Origin: Halomarinibacterium sp041392125
Lineage (GTDB): Bacteria > Bacteroidota > Bacteroidia > Flavobacteriales > Flavobacteriaceae
Length of the DNA: 64,000 bases
Direction of reading: 5' to 3'
Assembly (NCBI GenBank): GCA_041392125.1
Contig: JAWKMR010000011.1
Location: 1-64,000, forward strand
Below the pieces are notes generated by a model that saw nothing but the letters and a program-made list of their open reading frames with translations, was not told where the DNA came from and ran no database searches. Shown piece by piece: positions 1 to 7,593 of this stretch. Each line of letters begins with the position of its first letter. Within the stretch, counting starts at the first letter, position 1. The position numbers and the translations under genes are program-made.

Positions 1-120
1 TAGGGAGTGCGTTAATCCTTGGCTGAAAGTTTTTTTATAAAGCTCAAAGCTTTTACTAATAACATCTCCAAAATCGGGTTGAGGTGATTTCTGAATCTTT
101 TCAAAAATTGGATGTTCCAT
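1..120 (-). CDS. Hypothetical membrane-type protein, N-terminal fragment (cut by window edge)
   Basis: A reading frame on the minus strand starts with ATG at 118-120 and runs off the left edge, giving 40 residues. The visible part contains PDFGDVISKSFELYKKTF. In flavobacteria, sequences of this FGDVxxxSFxLYKK kind often start multi-pass membrane proteins of unknown role, but the membrane segments would lie outside the window, so this is inference. It is divergent from miaB. No function is proposed. Confidence 0.6.
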   Translation of the reverse strand, partial: MEHPIFEKIQKSPQPDFGDVISKSFELYKKTFSQGLTHSL

Positions 121-174
121 GGTTTTTCGGTTTGGTTAATGAAGGGTTAAATATACAAAAAGAAGTCTGCCATT

Positions 175-206
175 TTGACACTTTCTTCATTTATGTTGTA
201 TCTTTG
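175..206 (+). promoter_or_regulatory. Promoter of the miaB operon (Bacteroidota -33/-7 type)
   Basis: TTG at 175-177, a 21-base spacer, then TATCTTTG at 199-206, which fits the Bacteroidota consensus TTTG / TAnnTTTG. Transcription would begin near 212. This rules out translation from the in-frame start codon at 175 and supports the ATG at 280. Confidence 0.6.
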
Positions 207-279
207 CTTCCCCTTTTTACGCAGGGGCATATTATTTGACCATATAACAATTGTTCCGTTGCAAACTAACGGCATACGC

Positions 280-1725
280 ATGGAAGAGAAAATTATAGAG
301 GAGCATAAACAAGGAGAAGCTTTGGTTCTGGAAGCCAAAGAAGGAAATACCAAAAAACTGTTTATAGAAAGCTACGGTTGCCAAATGAATTTTAGCGATA
401 GCGAGATTGTGGCATCCATTTTGGCCAATCAAGGCTACAATACTACGCAAAAACTGGAGGAAGCCGATTTGGTTTTGGTAAACACCTGCTCTATACGTGA
501 TAAAGCCGAACAAACTGTTCGCAAGCGTCTTGAAAAATACAATGCCGTAAAAAAAACCAATCCCAAAATGAAAGTGGGCGTGTTAGGTTGTATGGCAGAA
601 CGATTAAAAAGTAAGTTCCTCGAGGAAGAAAAAATTGTGGATATGGTGGTAGGACCCGATGCCTACAAAGACCTCCCAAACTTGTTACAAGAAGTGGAAG
701 AAGGTCGCGATGCGGTAAATGTAATCCTATCAAAAGACGAGACCTATGGAGACATTTCCCCTGTGCGTTTAGGTGGAAATGGCGTGACTGCCTTTGTAAG
801 TATTACTCGTGGTTGTGACAATATGTGTACCTTTTGCGTGGTACCTTTTACCCGTGGAAGAGAACGCAGCCGTGATCCACAAAGTATTTTAGAGGAGGTT
901 CATGACTTGGCTTCCAAAGGATACAAAGAAATTACCCTACTTGGCCAAAATGTAGATAGTTATTTATGGTACGGTGGCGGACTAAAAAAAGATTTTAAAA
1001 ATGCTTCAGAAATGCAACAAGCAACCGCCACTAACTTTGCACAATTGTTAGAAATGGTAGCTGTAGCACAACCCAACATGCGTATTCGCTTTTCCACTAG
1101 CAATCCACAGGATATGACGGAAGATGTGCTATACGCTATGGCAAAACACCCTAATATATGTAACTATATTCACCTACCGGTACAAAGTGGAAGTACTCGT
1201 ATTTTGCAGGAAATGAATCGCCAGCATACCCGTGAGGAATACTTTCAACTCATCGATAAAATTCGAGAAATTATTCCCGATTGTGCAATTTCACAAGATA
1301 TGATCTCCGGTTTCCCAACAGAGACCGAAGCAGACCATCAAGATACCCTATCGCTTATGGAGTATGTGAAATACGATTTTGGGTTTATGTTTATGTATTC
1401 TGAAAGACCCGGAACCATGGCTGCCCGAAAGCTGGAAGATGATGTCCCCGAAGAAGTAAAAAAGCGTAGACTTACCGAAATTATAGACCTTCAGCAAAAA
1501 CACAGTGCATACCGAACCCAACAATTTGTGGGCAAAACGGTTGAAGTACTCATAGAAAAAGAGAGTAAAAAAAGTGATGCTCACTGGAGTGGGCGCACCC
1601 CTCAAAACACGGTAGCAGTATTTCCAAAAGAACACTATAAGGCGGGAGATTTTGTCATGGTTCGAATCGATGATTGTACCAGTACTACCCTTTTGGGCGA
1701 AGCAGTGAGTTATTCAGAAAATTAG
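280..1725 (+). CDS. miaB: tRNA-2-methylthio-N6-dimethylallyladenosine synthase MiaB
   Basis: Radical-SAM methylthiotransferase that converts i6A37 to ms2i6A37 in tRNAs reading UNN codons. The 481-residue protein has the three-part family layout. The N-terminal UPF0004 domain carries iron-sulfur ligands Cys34 (in SYGCQMN), Cys70 and Cys104. The radical SAM core has the CxxxCxxC cluster motif at Cys179, Cys183 and Cys186 (RGCDNMCTFC). A TRAM domain lies at the C-terminus (about 415-478). The reading frame is open back to 175, but ATG 280 is chosen because a good promoter ends at 206 and the extra residues are not family-like. It is the first gene of a compact operon, 6 bases before the next gene. 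Confidence 0.96.
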   Translation: MEEKIIEEHKQGEALVLEAKEGNTKKLFIESYGCQMNFSDSEIVASILANQGYNTTQKLEEADLVLVNTCSIRDKAEQTVRKRLEKYNAVKKTNPKMKVGVLGCMAERLKSKFLEEEKIVDMVVGPDAYKDLPNLLQEVEEGRDAVNVILSKDETYGDISPVRLGGNGVTAFVSITRGCDNMCTFCVVPFTRGRERSRDPQSILEEVHDLASKGYKEITLLGQNVDSYLWYGGGLKKDFKNASEMQQATATNFAQLLEMVAVAQPNMRIRFSTSNPQDMTEDVLYAMAKHPNICNYIHLPVQSGSTRILQEMNRQHTREEYFQLIDKIREIIPDCAISQDMISGFPTETEADHQDTLSLMEYVKYDFGFMFMYSERPGTMAARKLEDDVPEEVKKRRLTEIIDLQQKHSAYRTQQFVGKTVEVLIEKESKKSDAHWSGRTPQNTVAVFPKEHYKAGDFVMVRIDDCTSTTLLGEAVSYSEN

Positions 1726-1731
1726 TAACGC

Positions 1732-3027
1732 ATGGAGAGTATTCAATCAGTAAAACAACGCTTCGAGATTATTGGGAATGACCCGAAACTTAACCGTGCT
1801 ATTGAAAAAGCTATTCAGGTGGCCCCAACCGATATTTCGGTGTTGGTTACGGGAGAAAGTGGTGTTGGTAAAGAGAATATTCCTAGAATTATACACTCTC
1901 TTTCGCATAGAAAGCACAACAAATACATTGCTGTAAACTGTGGTGCCATCCCCGAAGGAACCATAGATAGTGAACTTTTTGGTCACGAAAAAGGAGCTTT
2001 TACAGGAGCAACTTCTACCCGAAGCGGCTATTTTGAAGTTGCCGATGGCGGCACCATTTTTTTGGATGAAGTGGGCGAGCTTCCCTTACCTACCCAAGTA
2101 CGTTTGTTGCGGGTATTAGAAAATGGGGAATTTTTGAAAGTAGGGTCCTCGCAAATACAAAAGACGGATGTCCGTATTGTAGCGGCTACCAATGTAAACA
2201 TGGCCGAAGCCATTGAAAAAGGGAAATTCCGTGAAGATTTATACTATCGCTTAAGTACGGTGGAAATTGGTTTACCTCCACTAAGAGACAGAGGCGAAGA
2301 CATTCATTTGTTGTTCCGAAAATTTGCTTCCGATTTTGCACAGAAATACAAAATGCCAACTATTCGTTTGGCAGATGATGCGGTTAGCTTACTGCTTCAG
2401 TACAATTGGGGAGGAAACATACGTCAGCTTCGGAATATTACCGAGCAACTTTCCGTTTTAGAGCAAAAAAGAGATATTTCGTATGCTACGCTAAAACAGT
2501 ATTTACCGAGTGTGGGAAGCCATTTACCTGCTGTTATTAACCGAAAGAAACCGGAAAGTGATTTCAGCAACGAACGTGAAATTTTGTACAAGGTATTGTT
2601 TGATATGCAACGAGACATCAACGATTTAAAAAAGTTGACCTTGGAGTTAATGAATACAGGAAATGCTACTAAAGTAAAAGAACAAAACGCCTCCCTCATT
2701 AATAAAATATATGCTGCAGACGATGAAAGAGCGGCGCAAATGGCTGCTTTTGTAGAAGAAACTGAAGACGATTTGGAGGAAGCCCATAATGTGGAAGTGC
2801 TCAATCCTTCCGAAAATTTTGAAGCTCCCATACAAACCAAAAATGGCGACAAATACCATTTTGCGGAAGAAATTGAAGAAGAAGAAAGTCTTTCTTTACA
2901 GGACAAAGAGTTGGAATTGATTAAAAAATCGCTCGAAAAATACGATGGTAAGCGTAAGGAAGCCGCTGCCGAGTTAGGTATTAGCGAACGTACCTTGTAT
3001 CGAAAAATAAAACAATATAATTTGTAG
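1732..3027 (+). CDS. Sigma-54 interaction domain AAA+ transcription activator without receiver domain
   Basis: Enhancer-binding-type protein, 431 residues. The AAA+ domain starts almost at the N-terminus: Walker A GESGVGKEN, the sigma-54 contact loop GAFTGA (in EKGAFTGATS) and Walker B GGTIFLDE are all present. The C-terminus is a Fis-type helix-turn-helix (about 390-431, KEAAAELGISERTLYRKIKQ). There is no N-terminal receiver, GAF or PAS input domain. Instead an acidic linker (about residues 335-385, rich in E and D) separates the ATPase from the HTH. The known role of the family is ATP-driven opening of RpoN promoters. The target here is unknown, but its place between miaB and lptE suggests an envelope-related role (inference). 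Confidence 0.88.
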   Translation: MESIQSVKQRFEIIGNDPKLNRAIEKAIQVAPTDISVLVTGESGVGKENIPRIIHSLSHRKHNKYIAVNCGAIPEGTIDSELFGHEKGAFTGATSTRSGYFEVADGGTIFLDEVGELPLPTQVRLLRVLENGEFLKVGSSQIQKTDVRIVAATNVNMAEAIEKGKFREDLYYRLSTVEIGLPPLRDRGEDIHLLFRKFASDFAQKYKMPTIRLADDAVSLLLQYNWGGNIRQLRNITEQLSVLEQKRDISYATLKQYLPSVGSHLPAVINRKKPESDFSNEREILYKVLFDMQRDINDLKKLTLELMNTGNATKVKEQNASLINKIYAADDERAAQMAAFVEETEDDLEEAHNVEVLNPSENFEAPIQTKNGDKYHFAEEIEEEESLSLQDKELELIKKSLEKYDGKRKEAAAELGISERTLYRKIKQYNL

Positions 3028-3044
3028 CTTGCGGTTGTAATAAT

Positions 3045-3554
3045 ATGAAGGTTTTTCAGAATTTTATGGCACTTATTACGGTAATCCTTTTGCAGGGATG
3101 TGGCGCCTATTCATTTACCGGAGCTGATATCGATTACAATTCCACAAAAACATTTCAAGTCAATAATTTTGTCAATAATGCACCTATTGTGGAACCTACG
3201 GTTGCCAGAAATTTTACGATCGAATTACAAGATTTACTACTTAACCAAACTAGTTTAGACTTAGTTAACACCAATGGTGATCTTTTGTATGAAGGAGAAA
3301 TTGTTCAATATTATACTTCACCTATTACTGCTACATCACAAAATACAGCGGCGCAAAACCGCTTAACGGTGGCTGTAAATGTTCGGTTTTTTAACACCAA
3401 AGATTCCACCAAAGACTTTGAGGAACGTTTTTCATTCTATTATGATTATGGCGGAAGTACCCAATTAATAGGTTCTCAATTGGATGATGCTCTATCCATT
3501 ATTTTTGAACGAATTACCCAAGACATATTCAATAAATCGCTTGCAAACTGGTAA
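3045..3554 (+). CDS. lptE: LPS assembly lipoprotein LptE-like
   Basis: Outer-membrane lipoprotein of 169 residues. The signal peptide ends in the lipobox LLQGC with acylated Cys19, followed by GAYSFTG, a typical Bacteroidota LptE start. LptE forms the plug of the LptD barrel that inserts lipopolysaccharide into the outer membrane. It follows the sigma-54 activator by 17 bases and overlaps the next gene by one base (TAATG), so it is co-transcribed. lptC lies elsewhere in the window (58374-58952). LptE sequences diverge strongly, so the call rests on start, length and context. Confidence 0.8.
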   Translation: MKVFQNFMALITVILLQGCGAYSFTGADIDYNSTKTFQVNNFVNNAPIVEPTVARNFTIELQDLLLNQTSLDLVNTNGDLLYEGEIVQYYTSPITATSQNTAAQNRLTVAVNVRFFNTKDSTKDFEERFSFYYDYGGSTQLIGSQLDDALSIIFERITQDIFNKSLANW

Positions 3555-4417
3555 TGAATATCCAAAAGTACATATCATTACTAGCACAACCACAACAAAT
3601 TTCTAAGGAAGATCTTTCCAATTTGGGGAGCATCATTTCAAAATATCCTTTTTTTCAAAGTGCAAGGGCACTTCAGCTAAAAGGACTTAAAAACGAAAAT
3701 AGTTTTCTGTATAACGAAGCCTTAAAAAAAACAGCCGCCTACACGACGGATCGTGACGTACTGTTTGATTATATCACTTCAGATATATTTTTACAGAATG
3801 AAATTTCGGAACAAATTTTACAAAATTCGGAAGCCTTAAAAAGAATAGAAGTGGTTTCCGAAAATATTTCTGAAAAAATAAGCGCGGAAATTGACCAACA
3901 ACTAAAAGCAGAAATTAAAAAAGCAGAAGCTATTTTACACCCCGAACTTTTTGAAAGAAAAGAAGAAAAAAAGGAGATTGAAACTACCCTAAACCTCAAC
4001 GAACCTCTTTCTTTCCATAAAAATGAAACCCATTCTTTTAGCGAGTGGTTAAAACTTACCAAAGCAACTCCTATTAATAGGAGTACGGAAAAAAATTCGC
4101 TGGAGAGTGAAAATGCAAATCAAGACATTTCCCGAAAGTTTGAACTTATTGAACGTTTTATTCAGGAAAAAAAGAAACCTTCTGCCAACTTGGAAGATGC
4201 TAAACAGCATCCAGCAGAAAAAAATATTAACCTTGCCGACCCCTATACAAAACCTTCGGAAAGCTTTATGACAGAGACTTTAGCCAAGGTTTATTTGCAA
4301 CAAAAAAACTATACAAAGGCCATTCAAGCCTATAAAATTTTAATTTTGAAAAATCCCGAAAAAAGTGGTTTCTTTGCAGACCAAATTCGGGCAATACAAA
4401 AATTGATAAAAGAATAA
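3554..4417 (+). CDS. Conserved protein with C-terminal TPR-like repeat
   Basis: Protein of 287 residues with no signal peptide. The N-terminal half is helical (Ile/Ser/Glu-rich, 'SKEDLSNLGSIISKYPFFQSARAL'-like helix pairs). The middle is charged and probably disordered. The last 50 residues form one TPR-like unit (TLAKVYLQQKNYTKAIQAYK). No catalytic motif is visible. Its ATG overlaps the stop of lptE, and secG starts 2 bases after its end. This fixed flavobacterial neighbourhood suggests an envelope or secretion role, but no function can be assigned. Confidence 0.8.
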   Translation: MNIQKYISLLAQPQQISKEDLSNLGSIISKYPFFQSARALQLKGLKNENSFLYNEALKKTAAYTTDRDVLFDYITSDIFLQNEISEQILQNSEALKRIEVVSENISEKISAEIDQQLKAEIKKAEAILHPELFERKEEKKEIETTLNLNEPLSFHKNETHSFSEWLKLTKATPINRSTEKNSLESENANQDISRKFELIERFIQEKKKPSANLEDAKQHPAEKNINLADPYTKPSESFMTETLAKVYLQQKNYTKAIQAYKILILKNPEKSGFFADQIRAIQKLIKE

Positions 4418-4419
4418 CC

Positions 4420-4761
4420 ATGAGTACATTTTCAATATTTTTAATCCTAATTATTTTCGTCGCCTTTTTATTGGTGGTAGTGGTAATGGTGCAAAACCCA
4501 AAAGGAGGAGGACTTTCTTCAGCTTTTGGCGGTGGAGGCACACAACAACTAGGTGGTGTTAAAAAAACGACCGACTTTTTAGACAAAAGCACCTGGACAC
4601 TAGCCGCTATTTTACTGATATTAATATTGCTTTCAAATATGTCCTTATTTAGCGGATCAAGCAATAATACTTACCTTCAAGATCAAGTGGAGAATGTGAC
4701 CCTTCCGGATACTAATACACCACCGGCAACTGACAATACCTCAGAAAATACTCCAGAATAA
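4420..4761 (+). CDS. secG: Preprotein translocase subunit SecG
   Basis: Small inner-membrane subunit of the SecYEG translocon, 113 residues. It has two membrane helices (about 2-23 and 57-76) separated by the conserved cytoplasmic loop NPKGGGLSSAFGGGG, which identifies the family. The tail is Thr/Asn/Pro-rich and hydrophilic, as in other flavobacterial SecG. It is the last gene of the miaB operon; a rho-independent terminator follows 23 bases after the stop. Confidence 0.93.
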   Translation: MSTFSIFLILIIFVAFLLVVVVMVQNPKGGGLSSAFGGGGTQQLGGVKKTTDFLDKSTWTLAAILLILILLSNMSLFSGSSNNTYLQDQVENVTLPDTNTPPATDNTSENTPE

Positions 4762-4784
4762 TCGTCATTGAAGTGAAAAAATAG

Positions 4785-4816
4785 ATGCCAACTTGTGACA
4801 AGTTGGCATTTTTTTT
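4785..4816 (+). terminator. Rho-independent terminator after secG
   Basis: The inverted repeat ATGCCAACTTG / CAAGTTGGCAT is followed by a run of eight T. It closes the miaB-secG operon and separates it from groES. Confidence 0.85.
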
Positions 4817-4900
4817 ACGGTTACCATTGAGAAATTGAGATGGCATAATTTCTGTCTAAATAGTAGCACATAATAACTAACATTATAAACTACATATAAA

Positions 4901-5176
4901 ATGGCTTTAAAAATTCAACCTTTATCAGACCGCGTTTTGGTAGCACCTCAGGCGGCAGAAACAAAAACCGCTTCCGGAATTTATATCCCAGATTCAGCAA
5001 AAGAAAAACCACAACAAGGTAAAGTGGTAGCTGTAGGAAAGGGGAAAAAAGATCACAATATGACCGTAAAGGTGGGCGATGTTGTTCTCTACGGAAAATA
5101 TGCGGGAACCGAGTTAAAATTAGACGGTAAAGAATACCTCATTATGCGTGAGGACGATATTTTAGCTATTATCTAA
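4901..5176 (+). CDS. groES: Co-chaperonin GroES
   Basis: Heat-shock 10-kDa lid of the GroEL folding chamber, 91 residues. Family motifs are visible: PLSDRVLV near the N-terminus, the mobile loop ETKTASGIYIPDSAKEKP, and the C-terminal EYLIMREDDILAII. It forms a two-gene operon with groEL, 30 bases downstream. The upstream gap 4817-4900 has no CIRCE element (TTAGCACTC inverted repeat), so HrcA control is not supported by the sequence. Confidence 0.97.
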   Translation: MALKIQPLSDRVLVAPQAAETKTASGIYIPDSAKEKPQQGKVVAVGKGKKDHNMTVKVGDVVLYGKYAGTELKLDGKEYLIMREDDILAII

Positions 5177-5206
5177 ATTTAAAACAATCAAAAAAAATAA
5201 TAAACC

Positions 5207-6838
5207 ATGGCAAAAGATATAAAATTTGATATTGATGCACGCGATTCCATAAAACGTGGTGTAGATGCATTGGCAAACGCCGTAAAAGTAACTCTTGGCC
5301 CAAAAGGGCGTAATGTAATTATTAGTAAATCTTTTGGTGCACCACAAGTAACTAAAGATGGTGTTACCGTAGCAAAAGAAATTGAATTGCAAGACCCACT
5401 TGAAAACATGGGAGCGCAAATGGTGAAAGAAGTTGCTTCAAAAACCAACGATTTGGCTGGTGATGGAACTACCACAGCAACGGTACTTGCACAAGCTATT
5501 GTAAAAGAAGGTTTAAAAAATGTCGCTGCAGGTGCTAATCCAATGGATTTAAAACGTGGAATTGACAAAGCCGTAGAGGCTATTGTAAAAGACCTCGAAA
5601 AACAATCGACTAAAGTGGGTAACTCTAGCGAAAAAATAAAGCAAGTTGCGTCCATTTCAGCAAATAACGATGAAAATATTGGTAGCCTTATCGCTGAAGC
5701 TTTTGGAAAAGTAGGTAAAGAAGGAGTTATTACGGTGGAAGAAGCCAAAGGAACCGAAACCTATGTAGATGTAGTAGAAGGAATGCAATTTGATCGTGGT
5801 TATCTCTCTCCTTATTTTGTAACCAACAGTGAAAAAATGCATGCAGAATTGGAAAACCCCATGATTCTGTTGTACGATAAGAAAGTAAGCAATATGAAGG
5901 ACTTACTTCCTATTTTAGAGCCCGTAGCTCAACAAGGAAAATCGTTGTTAATTATTGCAGAAGATGTGGAAGGTGAAGCTTTAGCAACCTTAGTAGTTAA
6001 CAAACTTCGCGGGGCATTAAAAATTGCTGCCGTAAAAGCACCGGGTTTTGGTGACCGAAGAAAAGCTATGCTAGAAGACATCGCCATCTTAACCGGAGGA
6101 ACTGTTATTGCCGAAGAAAGAGGCTTTACTCTTGAAAATGCTACTATCGATATGTTGGGTACTGCTGAAACAGTTACCATTGATAAAGACAATACTACCA
6201 TTGTAAATGGGGCCGGAAAGAAAAGTGACATTCAAGCGCGTGTTGGGCAAATAAAATCTCAAATTGAAACTACCACTAGTGATTATGATAAAGAAAAGTT
6301 ACAAGAGCGTTTGGCAAAATTGGCCGGAGGTGTAGCTGTATTATACGTTGGGGCTGCCAGTGAAGTTGAAATGAAAGAGAAAAAAGACCGCGTGGACGAT
6401 GCTTTACACGCTACTCGTGCAGCTGTTGAAGAAGGAATTGTTGCCGGTGGAGGTGTAGCTTTAGTTCGTGCTAAAAAAGTACTGGAAAAAGTAACTACCG
6501 ATTCTTTAGACGAAACTACAGGGATACAAATCGTAGCTCGCGCTATTGAATCTCCTTTACGAACCATTGTTGAAAATGCCGGCGGAGAAGGTTCGGTTGT
6601 GATTAATAAAGTGATGGAAGGAAAAACCAGTTTTGGATATGATGCCAAAAATGACAGCTATGTAGATATGCTGAAGGCAGGAATTATCGATCCTAAAAAA
6701 GTAACCCGTGTAGCATTAGAAAACGCAGCTTCAGTTGCTGGAATGATTCTTACTACAGAATGTGCTTTGGTGGACATTAAAGAAGAAACTCCGGCTATGC
6801 CACCAATGGGAGGCGGCGGAATGCCGGGAATGATGTAA
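5207..6838 (+). CDS. groEL: Chaperonin GroEL
   Basis: 60-kDa ATP-dependent chaperonin subunit, 543 residues, full length. It begins MAKDIKFDIDARDSIKRGVD. ATP-site motifs include TLGPKGRNV and AGDGTTTATVLA, and the tail is the usual Gly/Met-rich MGGGGMPGMM. It is the only groEL copy in the window, is paired with groES and is followed by a terminator. Confidence 0.98.
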   Translation: MAKDIKFDIDARDSIKRGVDALANAVKVTLGPKGRNVIISKSFGAPQVTKDGVTVAKEIELQDPLENMGAQMVKEVASKTNDLAGDGTTTATVLAQAIVKEGLKNVAAGANPMDLKRGIDKAVEAIVKDLEKQSTKVGNSSEKIKQVASISANNDENIGSLIAEAFGKVGKEGVITVEEAKGTETYVDVVEGMQFDRGYLSPYFVTNSEKMHAELENPMILLYDKKVSNMKDLLPILEPVAQQGKSLLIIAEDVEGEALATLVVNKLRGALKIAAVKAPGFGDRRKAMLEDIAILTGGTVIAEERGFTLENATIDMLGTAETVTIDKDNTTIVNGAGKKSDIQARVGQIKSQIETTTSDYDKEKLQERLAKLAGGVAVLYVGAASEVEMKEKKDRVDDALHATRAAVEEGIVAGGGVALVRAKKVLEKVTTDSLDETTGIQIVARAIESPLRTIVENAGGEGSVVINKVMEGKTSFGYDAKNDSYVDMLKAGIIDPKKVTRVALENAASVAGMILTTECALVDIKEETPAMPPMGGGGMPGMM

Positions 6839-6858
6839 ACACTAGGCATGTAAATTAA

Positions 6859-6888
6859 AACCCTTGTAATTATTACAAGGGTTTTTTT
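6859..6888 (+). terminator. Rho-independent terminator after groEL
   Basis: AACCCTTGTAAT / ATTACAAGGGTT hairpin followed by a T run; it ends the groESL transcript. Confidence 0.85.
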
Positions 6889-6908
6889 ATTTTATTGAAG
6901 AGTATTTT

Positions 6909-6940
6909 AAAAAAATAAAACCACCTTATTTAAGGGTGGT
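6909..6940 (-). terminator. Rho-independent terminator for the small basic protein gene
   Basis: On the minus strand ACCACC(C)TT / AAGGTGGT forms a stem with one bulge, followed by a T-rich run. It lies 41 bases after the stop of the 31-residue gene and supports that gene being transcribed. Confidence 0.6.
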
Positions 6941-6981
6941 AGTTTCCAAAAAAGGTTTATACGAAATAAACCCCGGTGAAA

Positions 6982-7077
6982 TTACTTCTTTTTAGAAGCT
7001 GGTGTAGTCTTCTTAGCAGGAGCTTTCGCTGGTGCTTTTTTTGCTGAAGGCTTACCACTTGATTTTGATGTTGCCAT
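6982..7077 (-). CDS. Very small Lys/Ala/Pro-rich basic protein (histone H1-tail-like)
   Basis: A 31-codon frame read from ATG at 7075-7077 to TAA. The product begins MATSKSSGKPSAKK and ends PASKKK. It is nearly all Lys, Ala, Ser, Pro and Thr, with AKKAPAKAPAKK repeats like a histone H1 tail. Similar tiny proteins occur in Bacteroidota, but no function is established to my knowledge. Support for a real gene: ATG start, own terminator at 6909-6940 and strongly biased composition. It may bind nucleic acid (inference). It is too short for usual gene finders. Confidence 0.6.
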   Translation of the reverse strand: MATSKSSGKPSAKKAPAKAPAKKTTPASKKK

Positions 7078-7169
7078 AGTGATATACTATTTAAAATGAC
7101 AACATAAAATTAAATGAAATTTACAGATGTTGATGTGTTATTTAATAAATAATTAACCAAGATATGAAC

Positions 7170-7199
7170 AAAAAACGTCCAATTTTAATTGGACGTTTT
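7170..7199 (-). terminator. Rho-independent terminator after the HMA protein gene
   Basis: Perfect inverted repeat AAAACGTCCAATT / AATTGGACGTTTT with T runs on both sides. On the minus strand it lies 22 bases past the stop of the HMA gene. Confidence 0.8.
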
Positions 7200-7221
7200 C
7201 ATTTATATAGTAATACTAAAA

Positions 7222-7590
7222 TTAATTCTCACTACCATCTTTCCCATGAGAATCAATCACATTGGGATCTCGGTATTTACAACAAGCATCTAACTTATTA
7301 TAAGCTTCATCACTGGCTTTAAATGCTTTTGTGTCATGCCCAACATTCGAAATATTTTGCTGAATAGTTTCCAAATTGGTTTTTTCTTCGTTATAGATTA
7401 AACTAAGTTGGTGATTTTCTATATTCCAAACAGCAGATTTCACACCTTTAGTTTTCAATGCTGCTTTTTCAATGCGCATTTTACACATTCCACAAACACC
7501 ATCTACTTCAATGGTAGCCTTGGCATTTTTGTTTTGCGCTTGAGCCAATCCCCCAGCAAATAATAGAATGAGTACAATAAATTTTTTCAT
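7222..7590 (-). CDS. Secreted heavy-metal-associated (HMA) domain protein
   Basis: A 122-residue protein with a signal peptide (MKKFIVLILLFAGGLAQAQ) and an HMA/MerP-CopZ-like fold. The metal-binding CxxC is Cys33-Gly-Met-Cys36 (GVCGMCKMRIEKAA). A second cysteine pair (DACCKY) and a His near the C-terminus may add ligands. The family binds Cu+ or similar soft metals. It begins 3 bases after the TonB-dependent receptor gene and so is translated from the same mRNA; the pair probably handles copper or another thiophilic metal at the envelope (inference). Confidence 0.85.
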   Translation of the reverse strand: MKKFIVLILLFAGGLAQAQNKNAKATIEVDGVCGMCKMRIEKAALKTKGVKSAVWNIENHQLSLIYNEEKTNLETIQQNISNVGHDTKAFKASDEAYNKLDACCKYRDPNVIDSHGKDGSEN

Positions 7591-7593
7591 CTT

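Noticed and set aside
175..279. N-terminal extension of miaB (start at 175)
   Set aside because: A -33/-7 promoter occupies 175-206, and the extra residues are not part of the MiaB family; ATG 280 is used.
2424..2906. 160-residue minus-strand ORF inside the sigma-54 activator gene
   Set aside because: Low-complexity Ser-rich shadow of the acidic linker of the plus-strand gene; no start context and no family.
4817..4900. CIRCE/HrcA operator before groES
   Set aside because: No TTAGCACTC-type inverted repeat is present.
5188..5748. 186-residue minus-strand ORF opposite groEL
   Set aside because: Mirror frame of a highly conserved groEL sequence; a common artefact.
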